A stretch of DNA of 64,000 nucleotides from Neorhizobium petrolearium (GCF_017873175.1 NZ_JAGGJW010000003.1:124001-188000), one strand, 5' to 3'. Shown: positions 8,942 through 18,413, counted from the stretch's first letter. Program-made: numbers and translations. The notes: generated by a model not told the origin, from the letters alone.

Positions 8942-9923
8942 GTCTGGCCTTTCCGGCGAGAAGCCCCAGCAGACCGCCGCGGGCGAAGAGTACCACGACG
9001 AGCAGAATAAGACCGAGGAAGAACTGCCAGCGTTCCGTGATGCCCCCGAGCGCATATTCGAAGGCGACATAAAGCGCCGCACCCGCCAGCGGACCGAACA
9101 GCCGGCCAGTTCCTCCGAGCACGATCAGCACGATCAACTCCCCCGACATGTGCCAGGAGAGCATGGAGGGGCTGACAAAACGGTTGAGATCGGCAAACAG
9201 CGCGCCGGCAAGTCCGGTCATCATTGCCGAAATGGCAAAGCCTGTCAGTCGGATTCGATATGGCTGGATCCCGACCGTCGCGACACGCACCTCGTTCTGC
9301 CGCGCCGCCTGCAATGCGTTGCCAAAACGCGAGGCGCGGATCAACGCGAAAAGACCTATTCCGACCAGCAGCACCACGTAGCAGATCAGGAAGAAACCGA
9401 GCGGCCGCATCGTCATCACGCCCGGAAACTGGTTGCGGACAAGGATCGACAACCCGTCCTCCCCACCATAGGCCGGCCAGGAGACCGCGAAATAATAGAC
9501 CATCTGCGCAAAGGCGAGCGTGATCATGATGAAGTAGACGCCTGATGTCCTGAGGCTGATCGCGCCGATCGCAAGGCCCAGAAGACCCGCGAGCAGGACC
9601 GCGACGATCCAGATCACCCACATCTGATTGGTGCCCGACAGACCGAAGAGCAGAGGCTCACCTGAGAAGCTATGCGTCGCCAGAATGCCGGCAACATAGC
9701 CTCCGATACCGAAGAAGGCCGCATGACCGAAGGAGACGAGGCCGCCCAGGCCCAATGCCAGATTGAGGCCGGTCGCGGCAAGAGCAAGAATCGCGACACG
9801 GGTTGCCAGCGTGACATAGAAAGGCTGGCCGGCCATGTTGGCCGCAAACGGCACGGCAAGCAACAGCACAGCAAGGATGAAGTTGACGAGGTTTTCGCGG
9901 TTCACGATACCGACCTCACGCAT
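8934..9923 (-). CDS. livM: Branched-chain amino acid-type ABC importer, permease LivM
   Basis: A 329-residue inner-membrane permease with about 9-10 hydrophobic spans. The family motif GLNLALGLGGLVSFGHAAFFGIGGYVAG lies near residues 52-80, and the cytoplasmic coupling loop with the EAA-like sequence FGNALQAARQNEVRV is about two thirds along. It overlaps livH by 8 bases and livG by 8 bases, which implies translational coupling. Confidence 0.93.
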   Translation of the reverse strand: MREVGIVNRENLVNFILAVLLLAVPFAANMAGQPFYVTLATRVAILALAATGLNLALGLGGLVSFGHAAFFGIGGYVAGILATHSFSGEPLLFGLSGTNQMWVIWIVAVLLAGLLGLAIGAISLRTSGVYFIMITLAFAQMVYYFAVSWPAYGGEDGLSILVRNQFPGVMTMRPLGFFLICYVVLLVGIGLFALIRASRFGNALQAARQNEVRVATVGIQPYRIRLTGFAISAMMTGLAGALFADLNRFVSPSMLSWHMSGELIVLIVLGGTGRLFGPLAGAALYVAFEYALGGITERWQFFLGLILLVVVLFARGGLLGLLAGKARHG

Positions 9924-10839
9924 GCGCTGCCGGAAAGAGCCCGCGCGGCTTCACCGCGAGGATCACCGCCATGACGATATAGATGAGCATCGAGGCCACG
10001 GCGCCGCCAATCATGCCCGCCTGGGCCGGCGGCGCGAAGAATGCGAATATCTGTGGCAGCAGGAAACGGCCCATCGTGTCCGTGACGCCGACCAGAAGCG
10101 CGCCCAAGAGCGCCCCCTTGATCGAGCCGATGCCGCCGATGACGATCACCACGAAGGCCAGGATCAGCACCGGCTCGCCCATGCCCACCTGCACCGATTG
10201 CAAGGCGCCGACCATGGCACCGGCGAACCCGGCCAGTGCCGCACCAAGGGCGAAGACGACCGTATAGAGCGTGCGTATATCGACACCGAGCGCCCCGATC
10301 ATCTCCCGGTCGCTTTCGCCGGCCCGGATGCGCATGCCGAGCCGCGTCTTCGAGATCAGCATGTAAAGCCCTATGGCGACGATCGCGCCGGCGGCGATAA
10401 TGGCCAGCCGATAGACCGGGTATTGCGTGCCGCCGGGCAGTGTCACCGCCCCCTGCAGGAGCGGCGGAATATCGAGATAAAGCGGAAACGAGCCGAAGAG
10501 CCAGCGCGTGCCTTCGGAGAACATCAGGATCAGCGCGAAGGTGGCAAGCACCTGATCAAGATGGTCGCGATCGTAAAGCCTGCGGATCACCACGAGCTCG
10601 ACGATCGCACCGGCCGCCGCCGCGGCGACGAGGCTGGCGATGAGCCCGATCCAGAACGAGCCGGTCCAGGCCGCCACGGCGGCGCAGGCGAATGCGCCGA
10701 CCATGTAGAGCGAGCCGTGAGCAAGATTGATCAGGCCCATGACGCCGAAGATCAGCGTCAGCCCGGCGGCCATCAGGAACAGCATGACGCCGAGCTGCAG
10801 GCCGTTCAGCAACTGCTCGAGAGCAAGCGCAACGGTCAC
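9916..10839 (-). CDS. livH: Branched-chain amino acid-type ABC importer, permease LivH
   Basis: A 307-residue permease. Starts with MTVALALEQLLNGLQLGVML, then GLTLIFGVMGLINLAHGSLYMVGAF, the classic LivH motif, and RIRAGESDREMIGALGVD as the coupling loop. Eight or so hydrophobic spans. Ten bases downstream of livK and overlapping livM. Partners with LivM in the transmembrane channel. Confidence 0.93.
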   Translation of the reverse strand: MTVALALEQLLNGLQLGVMLFLMAAGLTLIFGVMGLINLAHGSLYMVGAFACAAVAAWTGSFWIGLIASLVAAAAAGAIVELVVIRRLYDRDHLDQVLATFALILMFSEGTRWLFGSFPLYLDIPPLLQGAVTLPGGTQYPVYRLAIIAAGAIVAIGLYMLISKTRLGMRIRAGESDREMIGALGVDIRTLYTVVFALGAALAGFAGAMVGALQSVQVGMGEPVLILAFVVIVIGGIGSIKGALLGALLVGVTDTMGRFLLPQIFAFFAPPAQAGMIGGAVASMLIYIVMAVILAVKPRGLFPAAHA

Positions 10840-10848
10840 GGGGAAACC

Positions 10849-11985
10849 TTAGATCTTGCAGTCTTTAGCATAGGCGTCCTTATGATCGGTGAAGATCTTT
10901 TCCACCGTCTTGTTGGTGAGGACGCCATCCTGCTTCACCACTTCCGTGAGGTAGATGTCCTGGATCGGATGCTGGTTCGTGTTGAACTTGAAGTTGCCGC
11001 GCGGCGACTGGATATCCGCCTTCAGAAGTTCGGCGCGGAAAGCATCCGCATCCGTCACATCCGCCTTCGCAGCAGCCGACAGGATGAGCTGCGCGGCGTC
11101 ATAGGCCTGAACTGCATAGATCGACGGCAGGCGGTTATATTCTTTCTGGAAGTCGGCGAGGAACTTCTTGCTGGCTTCGTTGTCGAAGTCCGGAGCCCAC
11201 TGGCCGGACGCCTTGGCGCCCAGCGCCGCATCACCGATTGCCGGAAGCACGTCCTGGCTGAAAGAGAAGCCCGGCCCCATGACCGGAATCTTCACGCCCG
11301 ACTGAGCAAATTGCTTCATGAAAGCAATGCCCATGCCGCCGGGAAGGAAGACGAAGATACCATCAGCGCCAGAAGCGCGCATCTGGGCAATTTCGGCGGC
11401 ATAGTCGGTCTGGCCGACCTGGGTGTAGACTTCCGCGGCGAGCTCGCCCTTGTAATAGCGCTTGAAGCCAGTCAGCGAATCCTTGCCGGCCGGATAATTC
11501 GGGGCAAGGATGAACATCTTCTTGTAGCCCTTGTTGGCATATTCGCCCATCGCCTCATGAAGATTGTCATTCTGGTAGGCCGCGTTGAAATAGAGCTTGT
11601 TGCAGTTGGCGCCGGCCAGTGCCGCGGGAGCGGCATTCGTGGAGACGTAGAACTTGCCTTGCGCAACAGCACTCGGAGCAACCGCCATCAGGAGGTTCGA
11701 CCAGACGATGCCGGTCAAAATATCCACCTGGTCACTCTGGATCATCTTGTCGGCGATCTGCACTGCGAGTTCCGGCTTCTGTGCATCGTCCTCGGTGACG
11801 ACGGTAATGTCCTTGTTGCCGGAATTCTTGATCGCCAGCATGAAGCCGTCGCGTGTATCGATGCCGAGACCGGCGCCGCCGCCCGAAAGCGTGGTGATCA
11901 TGCCGATCTTCAACGGCTCGGCAAAAGCAAGGCCCGAGGCGCTCAGGCTCAGGGTCAGCGTGGCTGCGGCAAGCAGTTTCTTCAT
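10849..11985 (-). CDS. livK: Periplasmic binding protein of the Liv/aromatic ABC importer
   Basis: A 378-residue type I periplasmic binding protein with signal peptide (MKKLLAAATLTLSLSASGLAFA). Mature part starts EPLKIGMITTLSGGGAGLGIDTRDGF and contains DDAQKPELAVQIADKMI and LTGIVWSNLLMAVAP. The start is the ATG at 11985, preceded by a GGGAG Shine-Dalgarno sequence; in-frame upstream sequence lacks signal character. Proteins of this subgroup bind either aliphatic amino acids or aromatic acids (benzoate, coumarate). The gene next door is an aryl-CoA ligase, so an aromatic ligand is more likely (inference). Confidence 0.88.
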   Translation of the reverse strand: MKKLLAAATLTLSLSASGLAFAEPLKIGMITTLSGGGAGLGIDTRDGFMLAIKNSGNKDITVVTEDDAQKPELAVQIADKMIQSDQVDILTGIVWSNLLMAVAPSAVAQGKFYVSTNAAPAALAGANCNKLYFNAAYQNDNLHEAMGEYANKGYKKMFILAPNYPAGKDSLTGFKRYYKGELAAEVYTQVGQTDYAAEIAQMRASGADGIFVFLPGGMGIAFMKQFAQSGVKIPVMGPGFSFSQDVLPAIGDAALGAKASGQWAPDFDNEASKKFLADFQKEYNRLPSIYAVQAYDAAQLILSAAAKADVTDADAFRAELLKADIQSPRGNFKFNTNQHPIQDIYLTEVVKQDGVLTNKTVEKIFTDHKDAYAKDCKI

Positions 11986-12067
11986 GTGACGAACTCCCGT
12001 TTGTTGTTGTATGTCGTTCCCAGATTTTCCGGCAGCGGGGCAGCAGCCCGCCGAACGTTTCATTACC

Positions 12068-12093
12068 TTCCACATTTGCGTGGAAACTTCCAC
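12068..12093. promoter_or_regulatory. TTCCAC inverted/direct repeats before livK
   Basis: TTCCAC (12068-12073) pairs with GTGGAA (12080-12085), and a third TTCCAC follows at 12088-12093. The cluster lies 83-108 bp before the livK start, in the 147-bp gap after the CoA ligase gene, and could be an operator or activator site. Regulator unknown. Confidence 0.35.
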
Positions 12094-12132
12094 TCTGCAT
12101 GCGCAGCGAAACGCAACCACCACGAAGTACGG

Positions 12133-13758
12133 TTAAGCTGAAAGTTTCCGCTTCAGCCGGAAGCGCTGGATCTTGCCGGATTCGGTCTTCGGCAGCGTGT
12201 CGGTGAAAACGATCGAACGCGGATATTTGTAAGGCGCAATGACGCTCTTCACATGCTCCTGCAGCAGCTTCACCATCGCATCGCAAGCCTCACTGCCGGG
12301 AACAAGCACGACATGCGCCTCGACGATCATGCCACGTCCGTCGTCCGGCACGCCGATCACGGCGCATTCCAGCACTGCCTCGTGCTTCAGGAGAGCCGCC
12401 TCCACTTCCGGGCCGGCGATATTGTAGCCGGCCGAGATGATCATATCGTCCGAACGTGCGGCGAAATGGAAATAGCCGTCCTCGTCCTGTACGAAAGAAT
12501 CGCCGGTGAGGTTCCAGCCGTTGCGGACATAATCCTTCTGCCGATCGTCGGCGAGGTAACGGCAGCCGATCGGGCCCCTCACCGCCAGCCGGCCGATCGT
12601 GCCGCGCGGCACCTCGCTCATCTCGTCGTCGACAACGATCGCTTCATAGCCGGCGAGCGGCTTGCCCGTGCAGGCCGGCCTGGCATCGCCCAAGTGGTTC
12701 GAGATGAAGATATGCAGCATCTCGGTCGCACCGATGCCGTCCAGAATGGGTTTACCCGTCTTTCTCACCCATTCTTCGAAAACGGGGCCTGGCAAGGTCT
12801 CGCCGGCCGAAACGGCGATGCGCAGAGAAGAAAGGTCCGCACCTTCGTCCATCGCGGCCAGCATGGCGCGGTAGGCGGTGGGCGCGGTGAAGCTTATCGT
12901 CGCCTTGTAGGTCTCGATGATCTCGATCATCTTCGGCGGCGTCGCCTGCTCCAAGAGGGTAGCAGAGGCGCCGAAGCGCAATGGAAAGACCGCAAGTCCA
13001 CCGAGGCCGAAGGTGAAGGCAAGCGGTGGAGAACCGACGAAAACATCGTCCGGCGTGACGTCCAGCACCTCCTTGGCATAGGCATCGGCGATGATCAGGA
13101 GATCGCGATGGAAATGCATGGTAGCCTTCGGTACGCCGGTGGAACCGGAGGTGAAACCGAGCAGGGCCACATCGTCCCGACCTGTCTTCACCGCATCATA
13201 GAGCACCGGCTTGTTCAGCGCCGCGCGATCGAGTTCCGCATCATGGTTGGCAGTGCCATCAAAACCGATCACCTGCTTGAGGAACCGGCTTTCCTTGGCG
13301 CAAGCGACCAGCTCGTCCATCAGGCGCGTATCGCAGAGCGCCAGGGAAATCTCCGCCTTGTCTATGATCTTGGCGAGCTCGCCGGCACGCAGCATCGGCA
13401 TCGTGTTGACCACGACGGCACCGGCCTTAGTCGCCGCCAGCCAGCAGGCGACCATGGCTGGATTATTTGCAGAGCGGATCAGCACCCGATTTCCGGGTTT
13501 CAGGCCGTAGTCTTCAGTCAGCGCCAGGGCGATGCGGTTCGTCCAGTCGGAAAGTTCCTTGTAGGTGCGACGGCGGCCGTTGCCGATCAGAGCAGTATGA
13601 TCGCCAAAACCCTTTTCCACCATACGGTCGGTAAGCTCAACCGCTGCGTTCATCCATTCCGGATACTCAAAGCCGTCGAGCTTGATTTCCGGCCAAAGAT
13701 CCGGCGGTGGAAGGTTGTCGCGGGCAAACGTATCCAGATGGCCTGACGGTCCCAGCAT
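12133..13758 (-). CDS. Benzoate/2-aminobenzoate-CoA ligase family protein
   Basis: A 541-residue acyl-adenylate-forming enzyme. The P-loop-like motif is LLGFTSGSTGVPKATMH, the A5 motif GIGATEMLHIF, the A8 hinge GYNIAGPEVE, and the catalytic A10 lysine sits in PKTESGKIQR. The sequence around the acyl pocket (SPPLAFTFGLGGLAVFPLRFGA) is that of benzoate/2-aminobenzoate-CoA ligases. It makes an aryl-CoA from a free acid, ATP and CoA. It lies upstream of the liv genes on the same strand and divergent from an arylformamidase-like gene, which fits kynurenine or anthranilate use. Precise acid not determined. Confidence 0.82.
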   Translation of the reverse strand: MLGPSGHLDTFARDNLPPPDLWPEIKLDGFEYPEWMNAAVELTDRMVEKGFGDHTALIGNGRRRTYKELSDWTNRIALALTEDYGLKPGNRVLIRSANNPAMVACWLAATKAGAVVVNTMPMLRAGELAKIIDKAEISLALCDTRLMDELVACAKESRFLKQVIGFDGTANHDAELDRAALNKPVLYDAVKTGRDDVALLGFTSGSTGVPKATMHFHRDLLIIADAYAKEVLDVTPDDVFVGSPPLAFTFGLGGLAVFPLRFGASATLLEQATPPKMIEIIETYKATISFTAPTAYRAMLAAMDEGADLSSLRIAVSAGETLPGPVFEEWVRKTGKPILDGIGATEMLHIFISNHLGDARPACTGKPLAGYEAIVVDDEMSEVPRGTIGRLAVRGPIGCRYLADDRQKDYVRNGWNLTGDSFVQDEDGYFHFAARSDDMIISAGYNIAGPEVEAALLKHEAVLECAVIGVPDDGRGMIVEAHVVLVPGSEACDAMVKLLQEHVKSVIAPYKYPRSIVFTDTLPKTESGKIQRFRLKRKLSA

Positions 13759-13963
13759 TTTTCAGTTCCCAAGTTTCTTATCTATGCGGCTTTTTGCCTT
13801 TTGTTCAGAATTGCACCGCTTCCTTCCGGTTGCAAGAGAGAAATTTTAAGTTTGTAATAATTTTCCCGGCTGCCATTTTCCGCTCCGGACGGGTTCCAAG
13901 CATGCGATGGCGATGCCAATATGCGGCTGGGGATCATAACCGCATTGAGGGGAGAAAACGAAG

Positions 13964-14788
13964 ATGCGCCACCGGATCAGCGACTGGGACAATGCCTATG
14001 CCAACGGCATCAACATTCCCCAGGGCGACCGCTGGCCGGCGGCATGGGTGGAGCCTGCACAGCAATATCGTGAAGCGCTTTCCGCCGAAGGGCGTGCCAA
14101 ACTCGGCCTTGTCTATGGCGGAAAGCCCCGCAACCGCTTCGATCTTTTCCTGCCAGAGTCCAGGCCTGCCGGCCTGATGGTCTTTGTCCATGGCGGCTTC
14201 TGGATCGGGCTCGACAATAGCTACTGGTCGCATTTCGCCAAGGGCGCGGTGGAACGCGGTTATGCCGTCGCCATGCCGTCCTACACACTTGCCCCCGAAA
14301 GCCGCATCGCCGACATCACGATTGAAATCGGCAGGGCGATCGAAGCCGCTGCCGAAGAGGTCGAGGGACCGATCCGACTGATCGGCCACTCCGCCGGAGG
14401 CCAATTGGTGACGAGAATGATCACGATCACCTCCCCATTGCCGGAAGCAATACGCAGTCGCATTGCGAATGTCGTCTCGCTCTCCGGCGTGCACGATCTG
14501 CGCCCGCTCATGAACACGAAGATGAACGACAAGCAGCGGATCGACCGGGAAGAAGCCTATCGCGAAAGCCCTGCCCTTCTGGAGCCGATACCAAACGCAA
14601 GGGTAACCTGCTGGGTGGGCGCTGCGGAACGTTATGAATTCGTCCGCCAGAATGCACTGCTCGCAAGCATATGGAAGGGCCTGGGCGCTGAGACCGAAGC
14701 CGTCGAGGAACCAGACAAGCACCATTTCAACGTGCTAGACGGGATGACGGATCCCAATCATCCGTTGATGGAAGCGCTTTTCTCCTAG
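13964..14788 (+). CDS. Alpha/beta hydrolase, arylformamidase-like (kynurenine formamidase type)
   Basis: A 274-residue alpha/beta hydrolase. The oxyanion-hole motif HGGFWIGLD (about residue 73), nucleophile elbow GHSAGGQL (Ser about 144) and late His in DKHHFNVLDG (about 255) form the expected Ser-Asp-His set; HGGFW and the N-terminal SDWDNAYANG are typical of bacterial kynurenine formamidase relatives. The likely reaction is hydrolysis of N-formylkynurenine or a similar aryl amide. GAGGGGAG precedes the ATG. Divergent from the aryl-CoA ligase across 205 bp. Its 3' end overlaps the winged-helix gene by 4 bases tail to tail. Confidence 0.75.
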   Translation: MRHRISDWDNAYANGINIPQGDRWPAAWVEPAQQYREALSAEGRAKLGLVYGGKPRNRFDLFLPESRPAGLMVFVHGGFWIGLDNSYWSHFAKGAVERGYAVAMPSYTLAPESRIADITIEIGRAIEAAAEEVEGPIRLIGHSAGGQLVTRMITITSPLPEAIRSRIANVVSLSGVHDLRPLMNTKMNDKQRIDREEAYRESPALLEPIPNARVTCWVGAAERYEFVRQNALLASIWKGLGAETEAVEEPDKHHFNVLDGMTDPNHPLMEALFS

Positions 14789-15306
14789 AGGGATGCGGCG
14801 GCGCGAGCCGCCTGATCGTAGTGTCCGGAAAGCGCACGAAGGCGGGCTGCCACTTCCGAAAGCGATTCCGCCGAGACTTCCGTGGCGAGCACCGAACGGA
14901 CCAGCAGGCTTTCGCGCATCGCCTTGTAGCGGGCGCAGGCCTCGGCACCTGCTTCCGTCGCCATGACCAGCTTTTCCTTGCCGCGGCGCCCGGATTTGAT
15001 CAGCTTGAGCCGCTCAAGCTTCTTTAACGCGTAAGTGACGACATGCGTATCCTCGATGTTGAGGACCAGTGCGATGTCGGCCAGTGTCTTAGGCTTGTTG
15101 CGGCTGTTGATGTTGTGCAACACGAGGATGTCGATCGGGGAAAGATCCGGCACGCCGGCTGCCGCCATGCAGCGAACCATCCAGCGATTGAAGGCATGGT
15201 TCAGCATGATCATGCCGAACTCGATCTCGGAAAGCGCCGGCAGGGCGCCGCTCGCCAGATGCCCGGAGGAAACGATCGGGCCCAAATAGTCCTTTTCCAA
15301 TGACAT
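14785..15306 (-). CDS. Winged-helix (MarR-type) transcriptional regulator
   Basis: A 173-residue protein with a MarR-like winged helix in its middle: LSPIDILVLHNINSR, then KTLADIALVLNIEDTHVVTYALKKLERLKLI (helix-turn-helix, about residues 80-110) and GRRGKEKLVMATEAG as the wing. Starts at the ATG at 15306 behind GGGAGGAG. The same type of regulator is found beside TRAP/hydantoinase genes in rhizobia, so it probably controls dctQMP and the divergent oxoprolinase. A terminator hairpin separates it from dctP. Confidence 0.82.
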   Translation of the reverse strand: MSLEKDYLGPIVSSGHLASGALPALSEIEFGMIMLNHAFNRWMVRCMAAAGVPDLSPIDILVLHNINSRNKPKTLADIALVLNIEDTHVVTYALKKLERLKLIKSGRRGKEKLVMATEAGAEACARYKAMRESLLVRSVLATEVSAESLSEVAARLRALSGHYDQAARAAASL

Positions 15307-15327
15307 GACTTCTCCTCCCGGCAAATG

Positions 15328-15355
15328 AAAACGCCGCAAGCGACTGCTTGCGGCG
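15328..15355 (-). terminator. Hairpin terminator after dctP
   Basis: CGCCGCAAGC (15332-15341) and GCTTGCGGCG (15346-15355) form a perfect 10-bp stem with a 4-nt loop. Read on the minus strand it is followed by four T (15331-15328). It lies 9 bp after the dctP stop and 22 bp before the regulator start, so it may attenuate rather than end transcription. Confidence 0.75.
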
Positions 15356-15363
15356 CCCTCAAA

Positions 15364-16353
15364 TCACATCTTCTTGTAGGCGTCCAGAATGGCGGCGCCG
15401 TCGGCGCCTGCCTTCTTCGACCAGTCCTCGGTCAGCTTGGCGCCGACATCGGCAAGACCCTTCTTGAGCTCGTCGCTGGGTTCGACCACCTGCATGCCGT
15501 TCTGCTTGAGTGCGTCCATGTAGCTCTTTGTTTTCTCGGCTGCGAGGGACCAGCCACGGGTTTCGGCCGCCGCCGCCGCATCGGCAACCGCCTTCTGAAC
15601 AGCCGGGTCCAGCGCTTCGAACGCGGCCTTGTTGACGAAGATGACGTTCTTCGGAATCCAGGCCTGGGTGTCGTAATAATGGGTGAGCGATTCCCAGATC
15701 TTTGAATCGACGCCGGTGGCGCTCGACGTCATCAGGCCGTCGACGACGCCGGTGGCGAGCGCCTGTGGCAATTCGGCGGCCTGGACGGTGACCGGCTGGG
15801 CGCCGACGAGCTCGGCGATGCGCGACGTGCCGACATTGTAGGCGCGCCACTTCAAACCCTTGAGGTCGGCAACGCTGTTGACGTCCTTCTTGGTGTAGAT
15901 GCCCTGCGGCGGCCATGGCGTCGAATAGAGAAGCTTCAGCCCTTGCGCATCGAGTGCCTTTTCGACGGTCGGCCTGGAAGCCTCCCAGAGCTTCTTCGCC
16001 TGATCGAAACTGGTGGCCAGGAACGGCACGACGTCGATGCCGAAGACCGGATTCTCGTTCTCGTGCAGGGAGATCAGCACTTCGCCGGCCTGGGCCTGAC
16101 CGGTCTGAACCGCGCGCTTGATGTCCGGAGCCTTGAAGAGTGAGGCACTCGGATGAACGGTGATCTTCAGCGCGCCGTTGGTTGCCGTTTCCACGTCCTT
16201 GGAAAACTGCATCAGGTTTTCGACGTGGTAATTGGCCGGCGGATAGGCCGAGGGCAGGACCCAGGCAGTCTGGGCCAGAGCCGAGCTGACACCGGCGATG
16301 AGGGCGGCAGCCGTGAGGCCGACGCGGGTAATGGCTTTGAAGTGCACTGTCAT
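15364..16353 (-). CDS. dctP: TRAP transporter periplasmic receptor DctP
   Basis: A 329-residue DctP-family receptor with a signal peptide ending in SSALAQ (about residue 28). It has the family segments LMQFSKDVETATNGALKITV near the start, the AQAGEVLISLHE region and the LKGLKWRAYN segment, which contains the arginine that normally salt-bridges the substrate carboxylate. Last structural gene of the dctQMP unit. Together with the divergent oxoprolinase it suggests a carboxylated cyclic amide or its product as ligand (inference). Confidence 0.9.
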   Translation of the reverse strand: MTVHFKAITRVGLTAAALIAGVSSALAQTAWVLPSAYPPANYHVENLMQFSKDVETATNGALKITVHPSASLFKAPDIKRAVQTGQAQAGEVLISLHENENPVFGIDVVPFLATSFDQAKKLWEASRPTVEKALDAQGLKLLYSTPWPPQGIYTKKDVNSVADLKGLKWRAYNVGTSRIAELVGAQPVTVQAAELPQALATGVVDGLMTSSATGVDSKIWESLTHYYDTQAWIPKNVIFVNKAAFEALDPAVQKAVADAAAAAETRGWSLAAEKTKSYMDALKQNGMQVVEPSDELKKGLADVGAKLTEDWSKKAGADGAAILDAYKKM

Positions 16354-16377
16354 GTTTTCATTCCCCTTTTTAAGAAA

Positions 16378-17694
16378 TTAACCCGGAAAAGCCATTTTCG
16401 GCAGGACCAGCACGATATCCGGGAAGATCGTGAGGATGGCGACCGTCGCCAAAAGCAGGAAGAAGAACGGCAATGCGGCGCGCGCAACCGTCAGGCTGTC
16501 TCTACCGCTCATCGTCTGGAGCACGAAGAGATTGAAGCCGACCGGCGGGGTGATCTGAGCCATTTCCACCATCAGGACCAGAAAGACGCCGAACCAGATC
16601 AGATCGAAGCCGGCCTGCTGGATCATGGGCAACACCACCACAGTCGTCAGGACGATCATCGACAGGCCGTCGATCGCGCAGCCGAGCAGCACATACATGA
16701 CGGTGAGCACCGCAATCAGCGCATAAGGACTCAGGTGGAAGCTATCGACCCAGGAGGCCAGCGCATTCGGAATCCCGGTATAGCCCATGGCAATCGACAT
16801 GTATCCCGCACCCGTCAGAATCAGCATGATCATCGCCGTCATACGTGCAGCACCCATCACGCTTTCCCAAAAACTCTTCCAGGAGAGCGCACGTTGCCAG
16901 AGCGCGATCGCGAGAGAACCGAGCACGCCCCAGGCCGCACATTCGGTGGCTGTCGCCCAGCCAAGAACCAGCGTTGCGAAGATCACGACGATCAAAAGCG
17001 CCAGCGGAATGAGGTTGAGCGTCTGCTTCAGCTTGTCGAGAAAGCCGAGGGTCGGTGCCGGGGGCGGAGATTTGTCGGGGTTCATCAGCGACCAGATGAC
17101 GATCGCTCCCATATAGAGCGCCATGACGATGACCGCCGGGAGCAGGCCGGCCAGGAACATCTGGATGATGGAAACATTCGCAGCGACGGCGTAGACGATC
17201 ATGGTGATCGACGGCGGCACGAGAAAGCCGAGCGTACCGGCGCCTGCCAGCGAACCGAGGCAGATCATCTCGTCGTAGCCGCGCTTCTTCAATTCCGGCA
17301 GGGTGATCTTCGCGACCATGGCTGTCGTTGCGGCGGACGACCCGGAGACTGCGCCGAAAAGCCCGCAGCCGAGAACATTGACATGCACCAACCTTCCCGG
17401 AATGCGGTTCAGCCAAGGAGAAAGCCCCCTAAACATTTCATCGGACAATCTCGTCCTGTAGAGGATCTCCCCCATCCAGACGAAAAGCGGCAGGGCGGCG
17501 AGAGACCAGGAGGAGCTGCCCGCCCAGGCGTTGGTCGCAAGCGCCGCGCCGATCTGTATTCCCGCCGGAGCGAACTGCATGGCGATGAAACCGCAGATCA
17601 GCAGCGAAATCCCGATCCAGACGCCACCGACGAGGAAGAGCAGCAGGGCGCCGAGGATGAGCGCCGATATTTCGACAAGGTTCGAGGCGTCCAT
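16378..17694 (-). CDS. dctM: TRAP transporter large permease DctM
   Basis: A 438-residue polytopic protein with about 12 spans. Shows the DctM motifs PLFVWMGEIL, FGAVSGSSAATTAMVAKI, GYDEMICLGSLAGAGTLGFLVPPS and, in the second half, GCAIDGLSMIVLTTVVVLP and MAQITPPVGFNLFVLQ. The start is the ATG at 17694, two bases after the dctQ stop. An in-frame extension upstream is just dctQ sequence in another frame. It is the sodium-coupled transport subunit. Confidence 0.93.
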   Translation of the reverse strand: MDASNLVEISALILGALLLFLVGGVWIGISLLICGFIAMQFAPAGIQIGAALATNAWAGSSSWSLAALPLFVWMGEILYRTRLSDEMFRGLSPWLNRIPGRLVHVNVLGCGLFGAVSGSSAATTAMVAKITLPELKKRGYDEMICLGSLAGAGTLGFLVPPSITMIVYAVAANVSIIQMFLAGLLPAVIVMALYMGAIVIWSLMNPDKSPPPAPTLGFLDKLKQTLNLIPLALLIVVIFATLVLGWATATECAAWGVLGSLAIALWQRALSWKSFWESVMGAARMTAMIMLILTGAGYMSIAMGYTGIPNALASWVDSFHLSPYALIAVLTVMYVLLGCAIDGLSMIVLTTVVVLPMIQQAGFDLIWFGVFLVLMVEMAQITPPVGFNLFVLQTMSGRDSLTVARAALPFFFLLLATVAILTIFPDIVLVLPKMAFPG

Positions 17695-17696
17695 GA

Positions 17697-18281
17697 TCAG
17701 GCCCCGCTTTCCATGATCCGCTCGATCATCTCTTCCTCGGATTTCGGAGCCGGTTTCTCGTAGCGCGGTACGCCACCAAAAAGCAGATGGATCAACTCGT
17801 CCACGAAAGCGATTGCGAGGACGACCATCCCGATGGCCATGCCGAGCTGCGGTATCCATAACTGCACGGCGATGACGCCCTGAGAGATGTCGTTGAATTT
17901 CCAGGACGTCCAGACCATATCCACCGCGTACCAGGCGAAATAGAGCATGGCGGCTGCGCCGATCGCCGTGCAGGCGATCTCGATGACCTTGCGCGCGACA
18001 CCGCTGAACCTGTCGATGAGAAGGCCCATGCGAATGAGCTCTCCGGAGCGAAACGTGTGGGCAAGGCCCAGGAAGGCCGTGGCCGCCATGCACCAGGAGG
18101 CGAAGTCGTCGCCGGCTGGGACATCCAAGCCGATTGGCCGGCCAGCCGACAGCGATAGCATGATGACGAAAATAGCGATCAGAAAAAGCCCGGCCAGCCA
18201 GCCGGAAACGAGATAGAGCCCGTCAAGCGTTTGACGGAGCCATTCAGGAAAGATGCTATGGCGAGCATTAGCGGTGGACAC
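17697..18281 (-). CDS. dctQ: TRAP transporter small permease DctQ
   Basis: A 194-residue membrane protein with four spans (about 22-42, 62-80, 100-122, 140-165) and the DctQ hallmark AATAFLGLAHTFRSGELIRMGLLIDR. The C-terminus is acidic and cytoplasmic. First gene of the dctQMP unit, divergent from the oxoprolinase across a 207-bp region. Confidence 0.9.
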   Translation of the reverse strand: MSTANARHSIFPEWLRQTLDGLYLVSGWLAGLFLIAIFVIMLSLSAGRPIGLDVPAGDDFASWCMAATAFLGLAHTFRSGELIRMGLLIDRFSGVARKVIEIACTAIGAAAMLYFAWYAVDMVWTSWKFNDISQGVIAVQLWIPQLGMAIGMVVLAIAFVDELIHLLFGGVPRYEKPAPKSEEEMIERIMESGA

Positions 18282-18413
18282 GTGACGTCCTCCCCGCTGC
18301 GCGGTGGCAAAGGATCATGGTCGGCTCCCCTCGGTTGCCGGTTTTGCAGGTGGAGCTCTTTGCTGGCTTCCTTGCCTGTTGGAAAGGCATGATGCTTCAA
18401 AAGATATTTTCCT

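Noticed and set aside
9835..12141. A 768-codon open frame on the plus strand across the liv genes
   Set aside because: It is antisense to livM, livH and livK, which have full motif sets. The frame is open only because of GC-rich third positions, and its product shows no domain.
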